A stretch of DNA of 64,000 nucleotides from contig JARFIW010001458.1 of assembly GCA_036346225.1 (NCBI GenBank), forward strand, positions 3,720,001 to 3,784,000, in the 5' to 3' direction. Below, piece by piece: positions 1 through 11,690 of this stretch (its first letter is position 1; each line of letters starts with the position of its first letter). The notes under the pieces were generated by a model. It ran no database searches. It was not told the origin of the DNA and saw only the letters and a list, made by a program, of their open reading frames with translations. The position numbers and the translations under genes are program-made. The DNA comes from Platerodrilus igneus (lineage: Eukaryota; Arthropoda; Insecta; Coleoptera; Lycidae).

Positions 1-1358
1 GTTGCACTGGCTTCTGGATGGTTCTTTTGTCTTTGGTTTGAACCTTGAATTGTAGTTCGCGTAGATTTGCAATTTTCTTCGTTAATGCCAGATTTTAACA
101 TTTCACTTTTTAATTTTAAATAACAATCTTCCTTTATGGTGATCACTTTGCTTTTAATTACGGCTAAACTGTTTTCGTCTTTGTTGCAATTGGCGGTTGC
201 TATTACTTTAAGGAAATACAGCAATCCATTTGTTGTACGTAACTTTCTGAATTTTCATGTCCGTAATTTATAATGGTTTTGATACACAATTCTCATAATG
301 ATTAGAGAATCGTAATAATCGCACTTCTAAAGGGCTATCTGTTTGAATAGCCGTTGGATTTCTCATTTGAAAATCCATACCAAAGTTCATTTAGGAAAAG
401 GAACTTGGTCTTGGGGATAATAACTTAATATTGACTATTAATTTTCATAGGGAAAGCAAATAAATGATAATAATTGTAAGTGTTAATCTCTACAATTGGA
501 ATTTCTATTAAAAAGTTAATTTCATGATTGTTTACATAACCTTTTACTAGGGCTATTTTTTTCGAATACAAGTATGTTAGATTCTGTTATTTCAAAGGAT
601 AGTTTAGTATGAGTTATAAGTGATTTGATTGCTAATAATTCGTTTAGTAAATCAAGCGGTTCGATAATACTAACATATAAAGTATTTAATTTAGCAAATG
701 TTACAGCATTTTCTAATGCAGCTAAAATTGGTTAAATTACAGTAAGGGTTGCTATCATTTGATTAAATATCGTGCTAAATCTTATTAAATCTCGTATTCC
801 TAACATTCTAGTTTGCATGCTACTTTCAAAAATTAGTATTCTATTTGTTATACTGTCCTGGTTTTTTAATAATTTTTAAGTGTATCATTAAATTTTACTG
901 TGGTTGATTGAATTAAGGAAATTTGATTTCTATCAACAGTTTTTATGTCATTCTGGTTGTCGATCAATTCATGTATTGCATTGTCCTATCGTTCAGCATC
1001 TTGATTGTCTTAGTTACCTGTGATAGCTTATATAATATTACCTAATCCTTTAATAATTTTTCTTTTCTGTCTTGTTGTTTGGTCTGTTGGTATTCATTGA
1101 TTAAATTTGTCGTCTGTATTCTTTAGGATATTTATTATTATACATTTGTAATGAAGCATTTGTATCGCATAATCTGTTCCAAATTTGGCTGTGTTCATTG
1201 ATATTTTAGTCAGTCATAATTGTCTCTAATTATATAAAGCTATCGTTTTAATACAGTTAAATCAAATTTCTGTGCGAAAGTCCAATAGCCTACTGTGTTT
1301 TGCATACTTCCCAATTTTACTGGTAGTATATCGGGGTTGTTTTTTATATCTTCTAATA
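1..1358 (-). pseudogene. env: Errantivirus-like envelope gene (env), broken, cut by window edge
   Basis: On the minus strand downstream of pol lies the position expected for env of a Gypsy/errantivirus-type insect endogenous retrovirus, which in the family encodes a membrane fusion glycoprotein. Seen directly: a furin-like RQKR motif at 1061-1072 followed by a glycine-containing hydrophobic stretch and then heptad-like helical sequence (around 820-1000), the layout of the fusion subunit. The frame is interrupted by several stop codons, including inside the putative fusion segment, so no functional product is expected. The C-terminal end runs off the left edge. Assignment rests on motif layout and position after integrase; overall similarity was not measured. 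Confidence 0.55.
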
Positions 1359-2800
1359 CTATTTCGTTGTCGTCTGTTCTACCTTGGTGGAGATTGACGG
1401 CAAGGGTGGTGGCCGTCCATCTGAAATTACAGGGTGTCTTAAATTCTTTAAATGTATGTATCTTAAGGTTTTTCTGTTGTCTATTACTGCTACATTTTTG
1501 TCTGAAATCCTTTTGATTTTAAACGAGCCTAAATTTAGTCGCTTTGTGTCGTTTACTTTTAAAGTTTCTTTCATAAACGGTCTGTTCTACTGCAAATCGA
1601 TTTATATTGGTATTTTCATTGTGGGTTTGTGTAATACGTTCCTTATCGCTCTCTGATTTATTTTTCACGTTACTATAAGTGATTTTTAGTTTTTCTTTGT
1701 GATCTTTGGCGTACTGTTGATATACTTCTTTATTATATTGTATATCATAAGGGTTGCGAGAGTCTTAGTGTCCTAATGTTAATTCGAGAGGTGTAAAGTT
1801 AGTTGAAGAATAAATTGTTTAGTTATAAGTAATTAGGGCATATGACATTAAATTGGTGATGGGTTTTTTCTTATATCTTAGTCTTAAAAATCTGATCTGT
1901 TCTAATAAGGTTAAATGTAGTCGTTCAATTAATCCGTCTAATTCCGGGTGATTTTTTGGAATCAAATGAATATTTATTTTATGAAGTTGTAGGGTATTTT
2001 GTACTGTCTCGTTTCTAATTTCACTTCCATTGTTTAAAGTTATTGATTCAAGTGTACCGTAAAATGTAAAGTATTGTAAAAATCCTTGAGTTACATAAAT
2101 ACTGTTTTTCGAAGTAATGGGTATCGCTTGTCCTACTTTTGTAAATGCGTCTGAAATTGATAAAAAGTTTTAAGCTTCTACTACCAAAGTGTCTGCATGT
2201 AATTTTTAAAAAGGTTTGCCGGGTCTTTCAATTAACATTAATGTACTTTCGGTGGTGATCTGTCGTATTTAGCTCTGTCACATAGTCCGCATTGATTAAT
2301 AAAATCTATAGTTAATTCTTTCATGTCTTTAAAATAATATCTCCACGACGACGATTTGTTTTACCTTCGTCTTGGTTGCGAATTACGTCGCTTATTTCAT
2401 CTGAGTTATCTAAAGTTACTAGTTTTCGTGTGCATCTGATAACTTCCGGTCCTGAGTTATTAAACAATCGAATATATAGTTCTGAAAATCTTTGGCACAA
2501 ATGTTCCGTTGTGAAACAAAAGTAAAAGCTTTTTTTCTCCGGGGTATACTCTTTTAAAATTTTAATTCTTTGCTCCTCCTTGTCATCTTTTGTTATTTGG
2601 ATTTGATATATTTTCCTATTGTCTGTTTTTGTATATTTTACCGGGTTGAGGTTGGTTAAAACTTCGGTAATTATAAATTAATTTGGTTTAATATCTACCG
2701 CTTCGTTTAGAATTTTAATTGCATTTTTTGGTTCGTCATTTTGAGTTGAATGTATAGTTTCTATTTCTTCTGGGTCTTCTCTCATCTCGGTTTCGTCTAC
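1359..2800 (-). pseudogene. pol: Gypsy-type integrase portion of pol, degenerate
   Basis: Minus-strand continuation of the pol gene: integrase, which inserts retroelement DNA into the host genome. Seen: a CX2C zinc-finger half (about 2250-2330), a first-Asp motif resembling HADTL near 2190, and an LNNGSE motif near 2030 where the family has DNG, so the second catalytic Asp appears replaced by Asn. An ERLH motif near 1920 fits the catalytic Glu. The C-terminal GPY/F-like end is readable at 1359-1574. Stops and frameshifts break the frame repeatedly. It sits between RNase H and env, the normal Gypsy order. Confidence 0.75.
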
Positions 2801-3870
2801 GTTGCCTGCAACTCACTCTGTCTCTAGGAAGTTGAGTTGAATTCGGCTCAATGCGTCCGCATTATTGTTATACATTCCTTTCTTGTATATGATCCCGTAG
2901 TCGTATTCCTTTAATCTAATCCTCCATCTCTGTAATTTTGAGATTGGTTCTTTGAGTTTAAATAACCATACTAATGGTCTATGGTCTGTGTATATATCAA
3001 ACTTCCCTCCATAAAGGTATGACCTAAAATATTTTGTTGCCCAAATTATGGTTAATAGTTCTTTTTTAATGGTACTGTATTTTTGTTCAGCTTCGTTTAA
3101 TGTTCGTGATGCGTAGCTGAATCGTTTATCGCTACCTACTTTGCCTTGACTCAATACTGCGTCTAGTTGTACCCTAGAACGAGCTTTTCTTAAACGCTCA
3201 AAAACTTCTCTTAATTTCTCAATGTGTTTGTTGAGTGACATTGAATATACAATTATGTCGTTAAGATATACAATACATTTCTCGTTGTGTTTTTCTCTCA
3301 AAATATTATCCATAACTCTCTGAAAAGTAGTGGATGCGTTCGTTAAGCCAAACGGTATGCGTTTGTATCCATAGTGTCCTCTGGGGGTGTTCTGAAAGCT
3401 GTTTTGGTCATTTCTTTTTCGTCCATTTCCACTTGGTGGTATCCTGACATGAGGTCTAACGCCGAAAAGTATTGACATTTTCCTAGCTTGTCCAATATTT
3501 CTGTAATATTTGGTAGTGGATAGTTATCGTCTACAGTTTTCTCGGTATTTGCGTTTGCCTGTGACATCTAATTTCTTTGGTACAATTAGTATGGGGCTGC
3601 TGCATGGTGAGTTCGAATGTTGAATGATATCTTGATTTAATAAGTCTGCTACTTGTCTATCTGCTTCTTCCTGACTTGCTTGAGGTAGTCTATATGCTTT
3701 GGTGAAAATCGGTTTCTCGTCTGTTAATTGAATACTATGTTTGACTGTGTTGGTAGAAGTTAAAGGTATTTCTTCACAATGGAATATATCTCGGTATTCA
3801 AAATATAAATCTTTTATTGCTTTCTTTTTCGTTGTTAATATTGTCCTTAAAACGAAGGTTAATTAGATTT
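2801..3870 (-). pseudogene. pol: Gypsy reverse transcriptase and RNase H, internally deleted
   Basis: Reverse transcriptase plus RNase H of the same minus-strand Gypsy element. Seen: the IPFGLTNA motif of RT near 3350, the catalytic box as YLNDI near 3270 (family YLDD, so a catalytic Asp is changed to Asn), and RNase H with TDHRPLVWL and NADALSRI near 2850-2990. RT jumps from the palm directly to the RNase H start near 3175-3190, omitting roughly 100 residues of thumb/connection sequence that the second copy at 37630-38490 partly retains. Two overlapping frames near 3343-3567 show an additional frameshift. Non-functional. Confidence 0.88.
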
Positions 3871-4526
3871 TCCTATAACATTTCATCGTGATCTGTGAGG
3901 TTGGAATTACTTTCAGAGTTTTTGTATATTTTCATTTCACTAAAATTAACTTCTTCCACTTCTATTGGTGTTGTTAAGGATACTTCTATGGGGTAGTCGT
4001 TTGAGTTCAAAATTGTTGTAGTGGCGTAATTGTCTTTTATATGTACTAACGCGGTTGTTGTTTCTACTCCTTGTTGTAATGACATGTGATCTATTATTCT
4101 TATGTCGCTTTTTGAAATTCCTAAGATGTTTACTTGTTTTTCTGTCCTAGGTTCAATGGTATAATTTAGATCGGTTTGAATGTTACTATTTTAAAATTTA
4201 ATTTGTGTTTGTCCGTGTTTTGCTCTTAACAATCGTTTTTTTATATCAATATTCGCTCCTAATTTTTTTAAAGGATTCATGCCTATCAATCCGTCGTATT
4301 TGTCATTAAATTCAAAAATGCAAAATTTGTTTTTATTTTTAAATTAAAAGCTTCTGGTATAAGAATATTCGCAATAAATTGGTGTAGTGTCGTTTTGTGT
4401 GCTATTCTGATTTTTAAGGGTTCTCTTTCTACAAAATTTGAATAATATTTTTGCACGGTTTTAGAAATATTTAAAATTTTTGAAGATCTTTTGTCGATTA
4501 ATAATTTAATTTCAGCATATGGTATT
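3871..4526 (-). pseudogene. pol: Gypsy protease and protease-RT linker, active site lost
   Basis: Aspartic protease and linker of the minus-strand Gypsy element, which would process Gag-Pol. Near 4485-4525 the active-site segment reads LLIDKRSSK where the related copy at 39010-39060 reads LLIDTGSSK, so the DTG triad is DKR here. A 70-residue open stretch at 3873-4085 corresponds to the linker before RT and matches the linker of the second copy (38400-38640). Single-base changes and stops elsewhere confirm decay. Confidence 0.75.
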
Positions 4527-5640
4527 TCAATATAGAGTAAAATATGTTGAGTAATATTGTTTAAGCTTATTACGTCTGTTCGTATTTGGTTTCGCCCAAC
4601 TGAAAATTTGAATACACGTTTTTTTCATCGTCCTCTTCGTAATATTCGTAGGGGTCGTTACGTTGGTAGTTTTCTGAGTAATTTGCTTCATCGCCTCTAC
4701 TTGGTTCGTATAATTACTTGTGTTCTCGGATATAGGTTGATTATTAAAATCTTCTACTTCTTGGTGAAATAGTTCCTCGGAAGTGAAGTTTCGTTTTTGT
4801 GTATAGTCGGGTGTAATTTGATATATTTTAGTGTTCTGTCTAGTGTTACCAGATGAAGTGTCCATAGGGGCTGATTTGTAATAATTATTGAGATTGTTGT
4901 TGTTTGTCATGGGTGCGTTTCTGTTAGAATTTACGCCTAATGCTTGCAATGTTCGATTTGCATTCTGATTGAATTTGAGTGTAAATGTAGGTTTTGTAAA
5001 AGTCGAATTAAATCTCGGTTTAAGAAATTGTCGAAATTGATTGTTGAAATTTGTATTATTAAAGTTTGAAATGTTGATTCTCGATTGATTTATTAGTGTG
5101 CTAAATAATGCAAATTTAGGTTGCGTCGGTGTCTGTCTCGCTGCTTGTATAGTTTTAATCGGTAAGTAATTTTTGTTCGCGTTAGGATTGTAAATTCTGT
5201 TTCTATAATACATTACGTTTTCTTCCTCTATTATTAGGTTCGTCGCCTCCTCTAAATTTTGGGGATTTCTAAATCTTATTTTGTCCGATAACCGCTCGGG
5301 TAACGCGTTTATATGTGTATCTAAAACTATTTCGTCGTACATTTTAGTTTTAATTACACGTTTGCTAAGATGGGATTCTTCTAATTTCAGTTTGGTTAGA
5401 TTTAAACTTCTTACGTTTTGACTTCGCATACCAATATCAGGCTTTTTATATTGCGCTGGTCGCCGGAATACGCAATTAATATTTTTTTATAGTCCTCCCA
5501 GTCCGTTAAGTTATTCCTACTTGCTATTAAGGTCAAGATTCTGAGGGATAGTTTACTCAAGATCAATCTTAAAGGCCACATGTTCCTTTTAAGGTAATGA
5601 ATATACCTAGCAATGCTTGATTACCATCGTACATTGAAAT
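4527..5640 (-). pseudogene. gag: Gypsy gag polyprotein, frameshifted
   Basis: Gag of the same element. A 300-codon open frame (4527-5429) is rich in Asn, Gln and Thr with FNNTNFNN-type low-complexity sequence, typical of the C-terminal half of errantivirus-like Gag; no clear CCHC knuckle is visible. The Gag N-terminal half continues upstream to about 5640 after a frameshift near 5430; the same upstream segment (motif WxDYKK) occurs in the second copy at 39490-39650, supporting that it is coding-derived. Start codon not recovered. Confidence 0.7.
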
Positions 5641-6480
5641 CGAATATAAGTATAACCTTAAGTTTTCAGAATTAATCTTTATAAATTATTTATTCTCCGT
5701 TACCTTAGTCAAGTTTGCACTAAAGTTATTTAAAGGATCACTTACTGTTACTTGGGTTGCGTGTAATTATAAACCTCTGGTATAATTACATCAGTTTCAT
5801 ACTTTTGCTGAATAATTGTATCATAAAATGTGCATAATCATAAACCTTCGTTATAAACTCATCAAGTTCAGACTTTTACTGAACAATTCTGTCAGTAATA
5901 ATTGTAATAATAAATTGTACATAAAATATGTATATAAAATTCTTTTGTTTTAAATCCTACTTACTCATATCAATATGCAATTGAAAAACATAGTAAAGAA
6001 AATGAACTATAAGTACTCACAATAATTTGATTGCCAGTTCCATTAGCCTTCCTTTTGTATTAGATTCGGTCGATTCTGTACTTTGTTCAATCTTTGTGTT
6101 CTGCTCCAGTTAAGATTTGAAATTCAAGGGCACTAGTTCTTTGATTTTAGAATTGCTAGTGCACTTCTAAAATCCGTTCCGTCTGCGCCAGATTGATTTT
6201 CGGTCTTTGAGAGCTTCTTTTTAAAAAGTTTTATACACTTCTATCAAATTTGTTTTTAATTGTATAAGTACAAAAAAATGACTTATTTCTGTTACAATTT
6301 AGACGTTTATATTTATTAAACATCAAGTAATTGAAATTGACAAAAATACTTGAAGTTAATTAATCAATAATTAATAATTAAAAGTTACGGTTGGTAGCTT
6401 GAACCACCAACAATGTTAAAGTTATGAAGTTCGAAGACTGACTGGCGATGAGGGGCTCGTTGCGGTTTATTGTAATTCCT
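5641..6480 (-). other. Probable 5' leader/LTR side of the first Gypsy element
   Basis: AT-rich sequence upstream of gag on the minus strand, the place for the 5' LTR and leader. No paired 3' LTR is in the window, so the LTR boundaries cannot be proven. I see no open frame. A short stem-like GGTGG...CCACC element lies near 6385-6405. Confidence 0.3.
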
Positions 6481-8064
6481 GCTCTCAAATCATCTTGTGG
6501 GAAGTACAGATCTCACCGCCTGCCACTTCTTGATAAATATTCGATGTCTAATTTTAAGTAATTTTAATTAAGACTGGTGTATTGCAGTCTACTGTTTCTG
6601 CACCTGCAGTATCAGGTTGCGTCTGGATTACAAAGTAGTTGCTTCCTTTCTTAATTCTGATTAACCTTTAATTATAACCTTCATTTAATACAATGTAACA
6701 TGTTATTACTAAGACATACTAAATGCGTTTAATTTTATATACATTTTAATATGGGAATATGTAACTATCGTATTATTTAAATTGGGTCAGTCGTCGTACA
6801 TCCAGCTTAAAAATATAAAAATATAAGCAGTTTTCTAAAGAGGTTATGTAAATGAAAATTTTCAAGGTGCTAGAAGTGTCAATTCTGCTAGTAAGAAGCA
6901 TAGTGTTTCTAGAACAACATTACACGCTGACTCCAAAAGATTGCGAAATTAAAAATGTTACATATTGTTTCTAGAGGAATGGGTATACAAATTATGGGAT
7001 CAATGGAACATCAATCGGTGTTAACTATACAGAATTTTGACAAATTTTTTACATCCAATGTAATTGCGATGGGTAAACATAGATCCCTGTTTTCTTCAAA
7101 TATAAGGTCAATATTTGCAGGAGCTTAACTGCAGAAAAATAAACCCTTTAATATCGTTGATTTTACACGAAAATAGAGCTGCACCTATCGTTATTTAACA
7201 TATTCTAGTGATGTAGGTAGTTGGATATTAGTTAGTTAATTTTTATTTCTAAGTTTTATTGACTTTATATACAGTATGATCAAAATAATGTTACAGTAAC
7301 TATAATCTTCATCTGGCAGATTTTAGAAAGAAAAATCACTTATTCACGTCTTGACGTTATGTAAGCAAAGTTTCGCCATTCAAACGTTCTATTTACGTCC
7401 CAAAGTTCAAAGTTTGCCATAGCATAGGATAAGTTGTAAAGCTTGCGAAGCTTAGAGGGTAAACTTTAAAACCCTATCTTCGGATAAACTATGGTTGCTT
7501 AATTGGAAAAGTTTTATAATTGTACAAAAAGTGAGCGAGAATATTACGCTATATATCTATATTAACCCAGTTATTTATTTATTATAAAGCTGCCTTGCCT
7601 TTGACTAGTATGCATACTAAAAGTATATGTCAAATTTGTTATCACGCTATCACGAACTTCTCGTCTAGTCACCATCAGCAATGCTGTTAGACTTCTTCCT
7701 ACCATTGATTATTGATCCCGAATTGTCGTTATCGGTCAGCTCCTTTAACAGAAGGTGCTTTCTATAATGTACTATTTGTTACTAATTGCTTGTAATACTT
7801 TACACTCCTAGAATTTATAGGTTAAACAGTTATACCTAATTAAATATAGCCAGCATATTTTACAATTTCGTACAAGACATTGCGCAATACCCGTGTTACA
7901 GGATCACACTACGCAAAATAAAATTTGAAATTGAAGACGCTTGAATTGTTGCGATTATACTCGACGGAGCTATTGATGTTGAAATTATCAGCTAACTTAC
8001 AAAAGTCGTCCGTTGTGCAACCAGAAAAATTGATACAAATTGCGCCTGCTATTTATAACATTTT
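6481..8064. other. Gene-poor AT-rich interval
   Basis: No intact gene seen. The only recognisable trace is the short HTH_psq-like segment at 6850-6955, listed separately. The rest is AT-rich with scattered stops in all frames. Confidence 0.5.
6850..6955 (+). pseudogene. pogo/Tigger-like transposase HTH (psq) fragment
   Basis: On the plus strand a 35-codon stretch reads with the pattern GARSVNSASKKHSVSRTTLH, matching the helix-turn-helix psq domain that opens pogo/Tigger-type transposases (alternating Ala/Ser-rich helix, then VSRTTL). The frame breaks on both sides and no DDE catalytic domain could be followed downstream, so this is at best a fossil N-terminus. Short match only; chance cannot be fully excluded. 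Confidence 0.35.
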
Positions 8065-10225
8065 AGATAGATAGATAGAGAAATTACTTTATTGTGGACT
8101 ATACCTAGGCCAGAGCCCATACTAGTCGTACATTATACTATTTACATGTATTTAAGACCTCAGAATCCATAATTCCTGACAACTGGGGTTTTTGAAGGTT
8201 TGGTGAGGGGATTTGTGCCCCTACCTTTGTCGTCGACTGTGCACGTAAAGTGGGGCTGATTGTGTGCATAGTGCGAGTGTAAGTGTAATGTGGTAGTGAA
8301 TTGCAAGAGTGTATATTAAGTGTGTTAGTGCCGCTGGTTGTGGGTGGTCTGTTTGGTTAAAAGGATTTCATTTAGGAAATGGTTTAATTCTTAAGGGTAG
8401 TTAGTGACTAGGAAGTTTATGTTAGGAAGTGGGGAGAACGGGTCAAAGTTTGTAGATTGCTTGAGGTTGATTTGTAGTAGAGAGGTTAGGGGACAGGAGT
8501 ATATCAGGTGTTGTGGGGTTTCTAGAGATTGATTGTGGCAAGGACAGTGAGGAGAAGGAGTTAAATGGAATTGATGTAGTTTATTACGAAAGCTTCCATG
8601 GCCGGACAGAAATTGTATTGTAGGGGGATTAGAGAAAGGAATATGTGGAGGGATGTTTGTGATATCAGGGAAGATATCAAATGTATATCTGCCGGTGGTG
8701 GAGCGAGACCGAAGATCTTGCCAGGAATGGAGTAGGGAGTTATGTATATGAGATTTTATGTCACTTTTAGGGAGAGTACGGTATTCGTCATAGTGAAGTG
8801 TTCTGTCGTGTAGGATGATTAGTAGGTTATGTTTGAGGTTTCCGATTTGAAGTGAGGAGTTTAGTTGGATTGCGATCGGAGGGATTTGAAGCAGGGTATA
8901 CAAGCACGCTGTGGAGGTGGTTCTGTACGCTCTTGGGGTGTAGAGTAGGAAAGGTCTTATGATCGTGTTGAGCGTACGTCTGGAGGAGGGGGGTGTAAGC
9001 GGGAGCCAAGAATCTACTGCGTATCTGATGATCGGGATTATGATGTGGTTAATGATTAGTCTTCGTGTTGGATTGTCAAGGTGGAGTGACTTGGGAGTGC
9101 GTGAAGTAGGTTATGGAGTATGGTTTGTGTTTTGGTTCGAAGTTTGGAGAGATGGGAGTTCATTTTTAGGCGTGTGTCATGTGGAGGCCAAGGTAGGGAG
9201 CTGTTGTTGAGAAGGGAATTGGTGTGTTAAGGATGTGAATCTTAGGATTTCGGTTTGGGCTGAGGTAGCCTTTGAGCAGGAGCATTTTTGTTTTAGATGG
9301 GGAGAGTGGTTGTCTGTTTAAAGAGGACCAGAATTCAATTGAAAGAATTAAAACGGCAGCGGTGTTCAATAGAGGCACGAGTATTGCCGTGGATAAGGAA
9401 AGCTACGTCATCGGCGTAAGCGAAGGTGGAGGTGTTTGGGATATTGAGGTCTAAGAGGAGATTGATTGCGAGGTTCCATAGAGTAGGTGATAAACGGAAA
9501 CCTTGTGGACATCCTTGGGTGAGAGGTTTAGTAACCAAGTGGAAATTGGAGGTTAGGATGGCTGTTCGGGATGAGAGGAAGGATTTTATTAAGAGGTAAA
9601 GGATGCAAGGGAAATTGACTTGTTCAGGTTGATTAAGAAGGTTGGGCCACCAAAGGAGATCGAAGGCTGAGTGGAGGTCGAGGAATAAGGAGACTACGTA
9701 TGTATAAGGGGATGTTTGGACCGTTTGAATTAGGGAGCGGATTGTACGTTCGGCGCTATTCCCAGAGCGAAAGCCGTGTTGGTTAGGTGAGAGTAAGGAA
9801 TGACGTTCTATGTGTGAGTTTAGTTTGTATAGGATGCTCTGTTCGAGCAGTTTGCCAAGTGTTGGAAGGAGTGCAATAGGTCTGTAGGATTTGGGGTCTT
9901 CGCGAGGTTTATTGGGTTTGAATATAAGGGAGATGGAAGCATATTTAAATGGGTCAGGGAAAATCCAAGAGGAGAGTCATTTTTGGAATAGTAGGCGTGT
10001 GGATTCTCTAATGAGGGGCCAGGGTTTTTGTAGGATCAGGTTGGTGATGAGGTCTGGGCCGGGGGCTTTATAGGGGTTTAGCTTGTTAACGAAGGAATCT
10101 AAGAGGGAGAGTTCAAGGTCTGTGTCTGGGTCTTTGTCTGGTTGGGTTAGAGTGTTGTCAATTATGCGTTGTTGCGGTTGGGTTGGTACGTCAAGAGGAA
10201 CCGAAGGTATTACTGTATCTAGGAG
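8065..10225 (-). pseudogene. R1/I-like LINE ORF2, reverse transcriptase and C-terminal part
   Basis: 3' half of ORF2 of an R1/I-group non-LTR retrotransposon. Seen on the minus strand: the fingers/palm lead-in (10070-10200), the GCPQG motif near 9510 followed by LSPTLWNLA, the catalytic AYADDVAFL box near 9410, and the C-terminal domain ending in GHGSFRNKLHQFHL followed by a CPC...C zinc-type motif near 8510-8590. Frameshifts separate the pieces at about 9166-9538 and 8827-9009. The 3' end carries a short tetranucleotide tail (GATA on plus, 8065-8080), as often seen at LINE 3' ends. Interrupted from its endonuclease by the insertion at 10228-11690. Confidence 0.85.
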
Positions 10226-10227
10226 TG

Positions 10228-11690
10228 TGTAACATACTGTTTTTAATACGCTCTAATAGTTCTATTATTTCTAGAAATAGTTATTTTCTAGTTTAATTTT
10301 AGCATTCTAATTATCGGAATGAAGGTCTTGTAGCATAAATATGTCTGCAATTGTACACGGCTGCAAGATCACCCAAGTAGCGTCCTAGCGGAGTTCCAGG
10401 AAGATATAATCCAAGAGTTAATTAATTTTTCTAAAGGCACTTTACTTGAAAGGCACTAAACATGTCAGATTAGTTGCTATCTATGATTAGATGTTAATCA
10501 TGTTCTAGGACCCTATTTATGTCAGGGTGGTCGGAAGGAATTTTTCAATTAGCGGAGTACTCAACTAAAAATTAGTAACGAGATCTACTTGTGTGGCTAT
10601 CTTAGTGCAATTGGCAGTTTAATTAATCTTAAAGATTTACGACCGGCGTATCATTTGTCGAGTATGAGAGCTAGGCAAGGGTTATTTTTCAATTAACTTA
10701 AATGTATATAAGGATGTCAGCCGGGGGAAGACGGTGTTGTTTATTTCCAGACGCGTTAGAGTCTAAAGCTGGCGGTTACTGGCAAGATTGAGTGATGTGT
10801 TTTATTTCTCCGAATTCAAGTGCGTGCCATTGTGTTCTAAGTTAGTTATTTCTCTGAGTAAGTAATTAGTATATGTTGGTATTACCATGAACTCAAGGCT
10901 GTGTTATGCAGCATAAGTCAGTTATTTGTTTAAATACAGTACTTGTCGACTTCCATAAAATACAACTTCGGGTTAAAGCTCCGTTCAAGTAAATTGATCC
11001 CGTTAGATTATTGTTTTATAGACCGCATCGCTTTAGAAGGGTCTTCTATTATATTGTTTGTCGACGGTGCCAGAGGCCGTTAATCATTAAGCCACGAGAC
11101 TACCTGAGTATGCAAAGCTCAGATCAGGAGTCACGTTACTGTACTATTTGACCCTTGAGAAGGTCGTATTTTTTCTGGTGTTGATGACCCCATGGTTAAA
11201 CGAGGGTCGTCGCAATATGCAAGTTAAGTAGACTACGGTAGCATTAATTAATTATTGTATTGGGGTGGTTGCACCCAGAACTGTTATTAATATTCATAAA
11301 ATAAGGATTTTAGTTTTGTTTAGTTAAGTTGTGTTTGTGCTAGCCGGAGACTTTAAAAGATTAGCCCCTGTGAAGTGATTTATTTTCTGTCCTGCAATCT
11401 TGGTTCATCGCCCACGAACAAAGTGCGACGAAAGCTATTACCGCGAGTGGTCCATGGGCCGTTTAATTCCCATGGTGGCGCCCTATTGTAAATAATGTTA
11501 AGTACTGTATATTTTTGTATGCATATGTAATTAGGTAAAGTTTTAGTTAGTAGCCCATTTAATAAAACAATCGGAATTTCGTCTTAGTGTGTTTGTTCAA
11601 TGAACTCCCCCTTTCACCGACTGCAGTAGCTTGCGAGGCAATGTCCCGAAACGTGAGGGTACTATAGTGCTAGAGGCCCTGCCATTTATT
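10228..11690 (+). mobile_element. LTR-like insertion (possible solo LTR) inside the R1-like LINE
   Basis: A 1.4-1.5 kb non-coding segment separates the LINE endonuclease (right) from its RT (left). It starts with TGTAACATAC near 10228, has a TATATAAGG box at 10705-10713 followed by a GC-richer start-site-like region, and an AATAAA at 11561-11566, the promoter/polyadenylation layout of an LTR on the plus strand. No long open frame. The right boundary is uncertain: a CGTGAGGGTA/TACCCTCACG inverted pair straddles 11652-11716. No clear target-site duplication was found, so solo LTR is an inference. Confidence 0.45.

Noticed and set aside
8959..9454. Plus-strand open frames over the LINE RT
   Set aside because: Antisense to recognisable RT motifs; no domain of their own.
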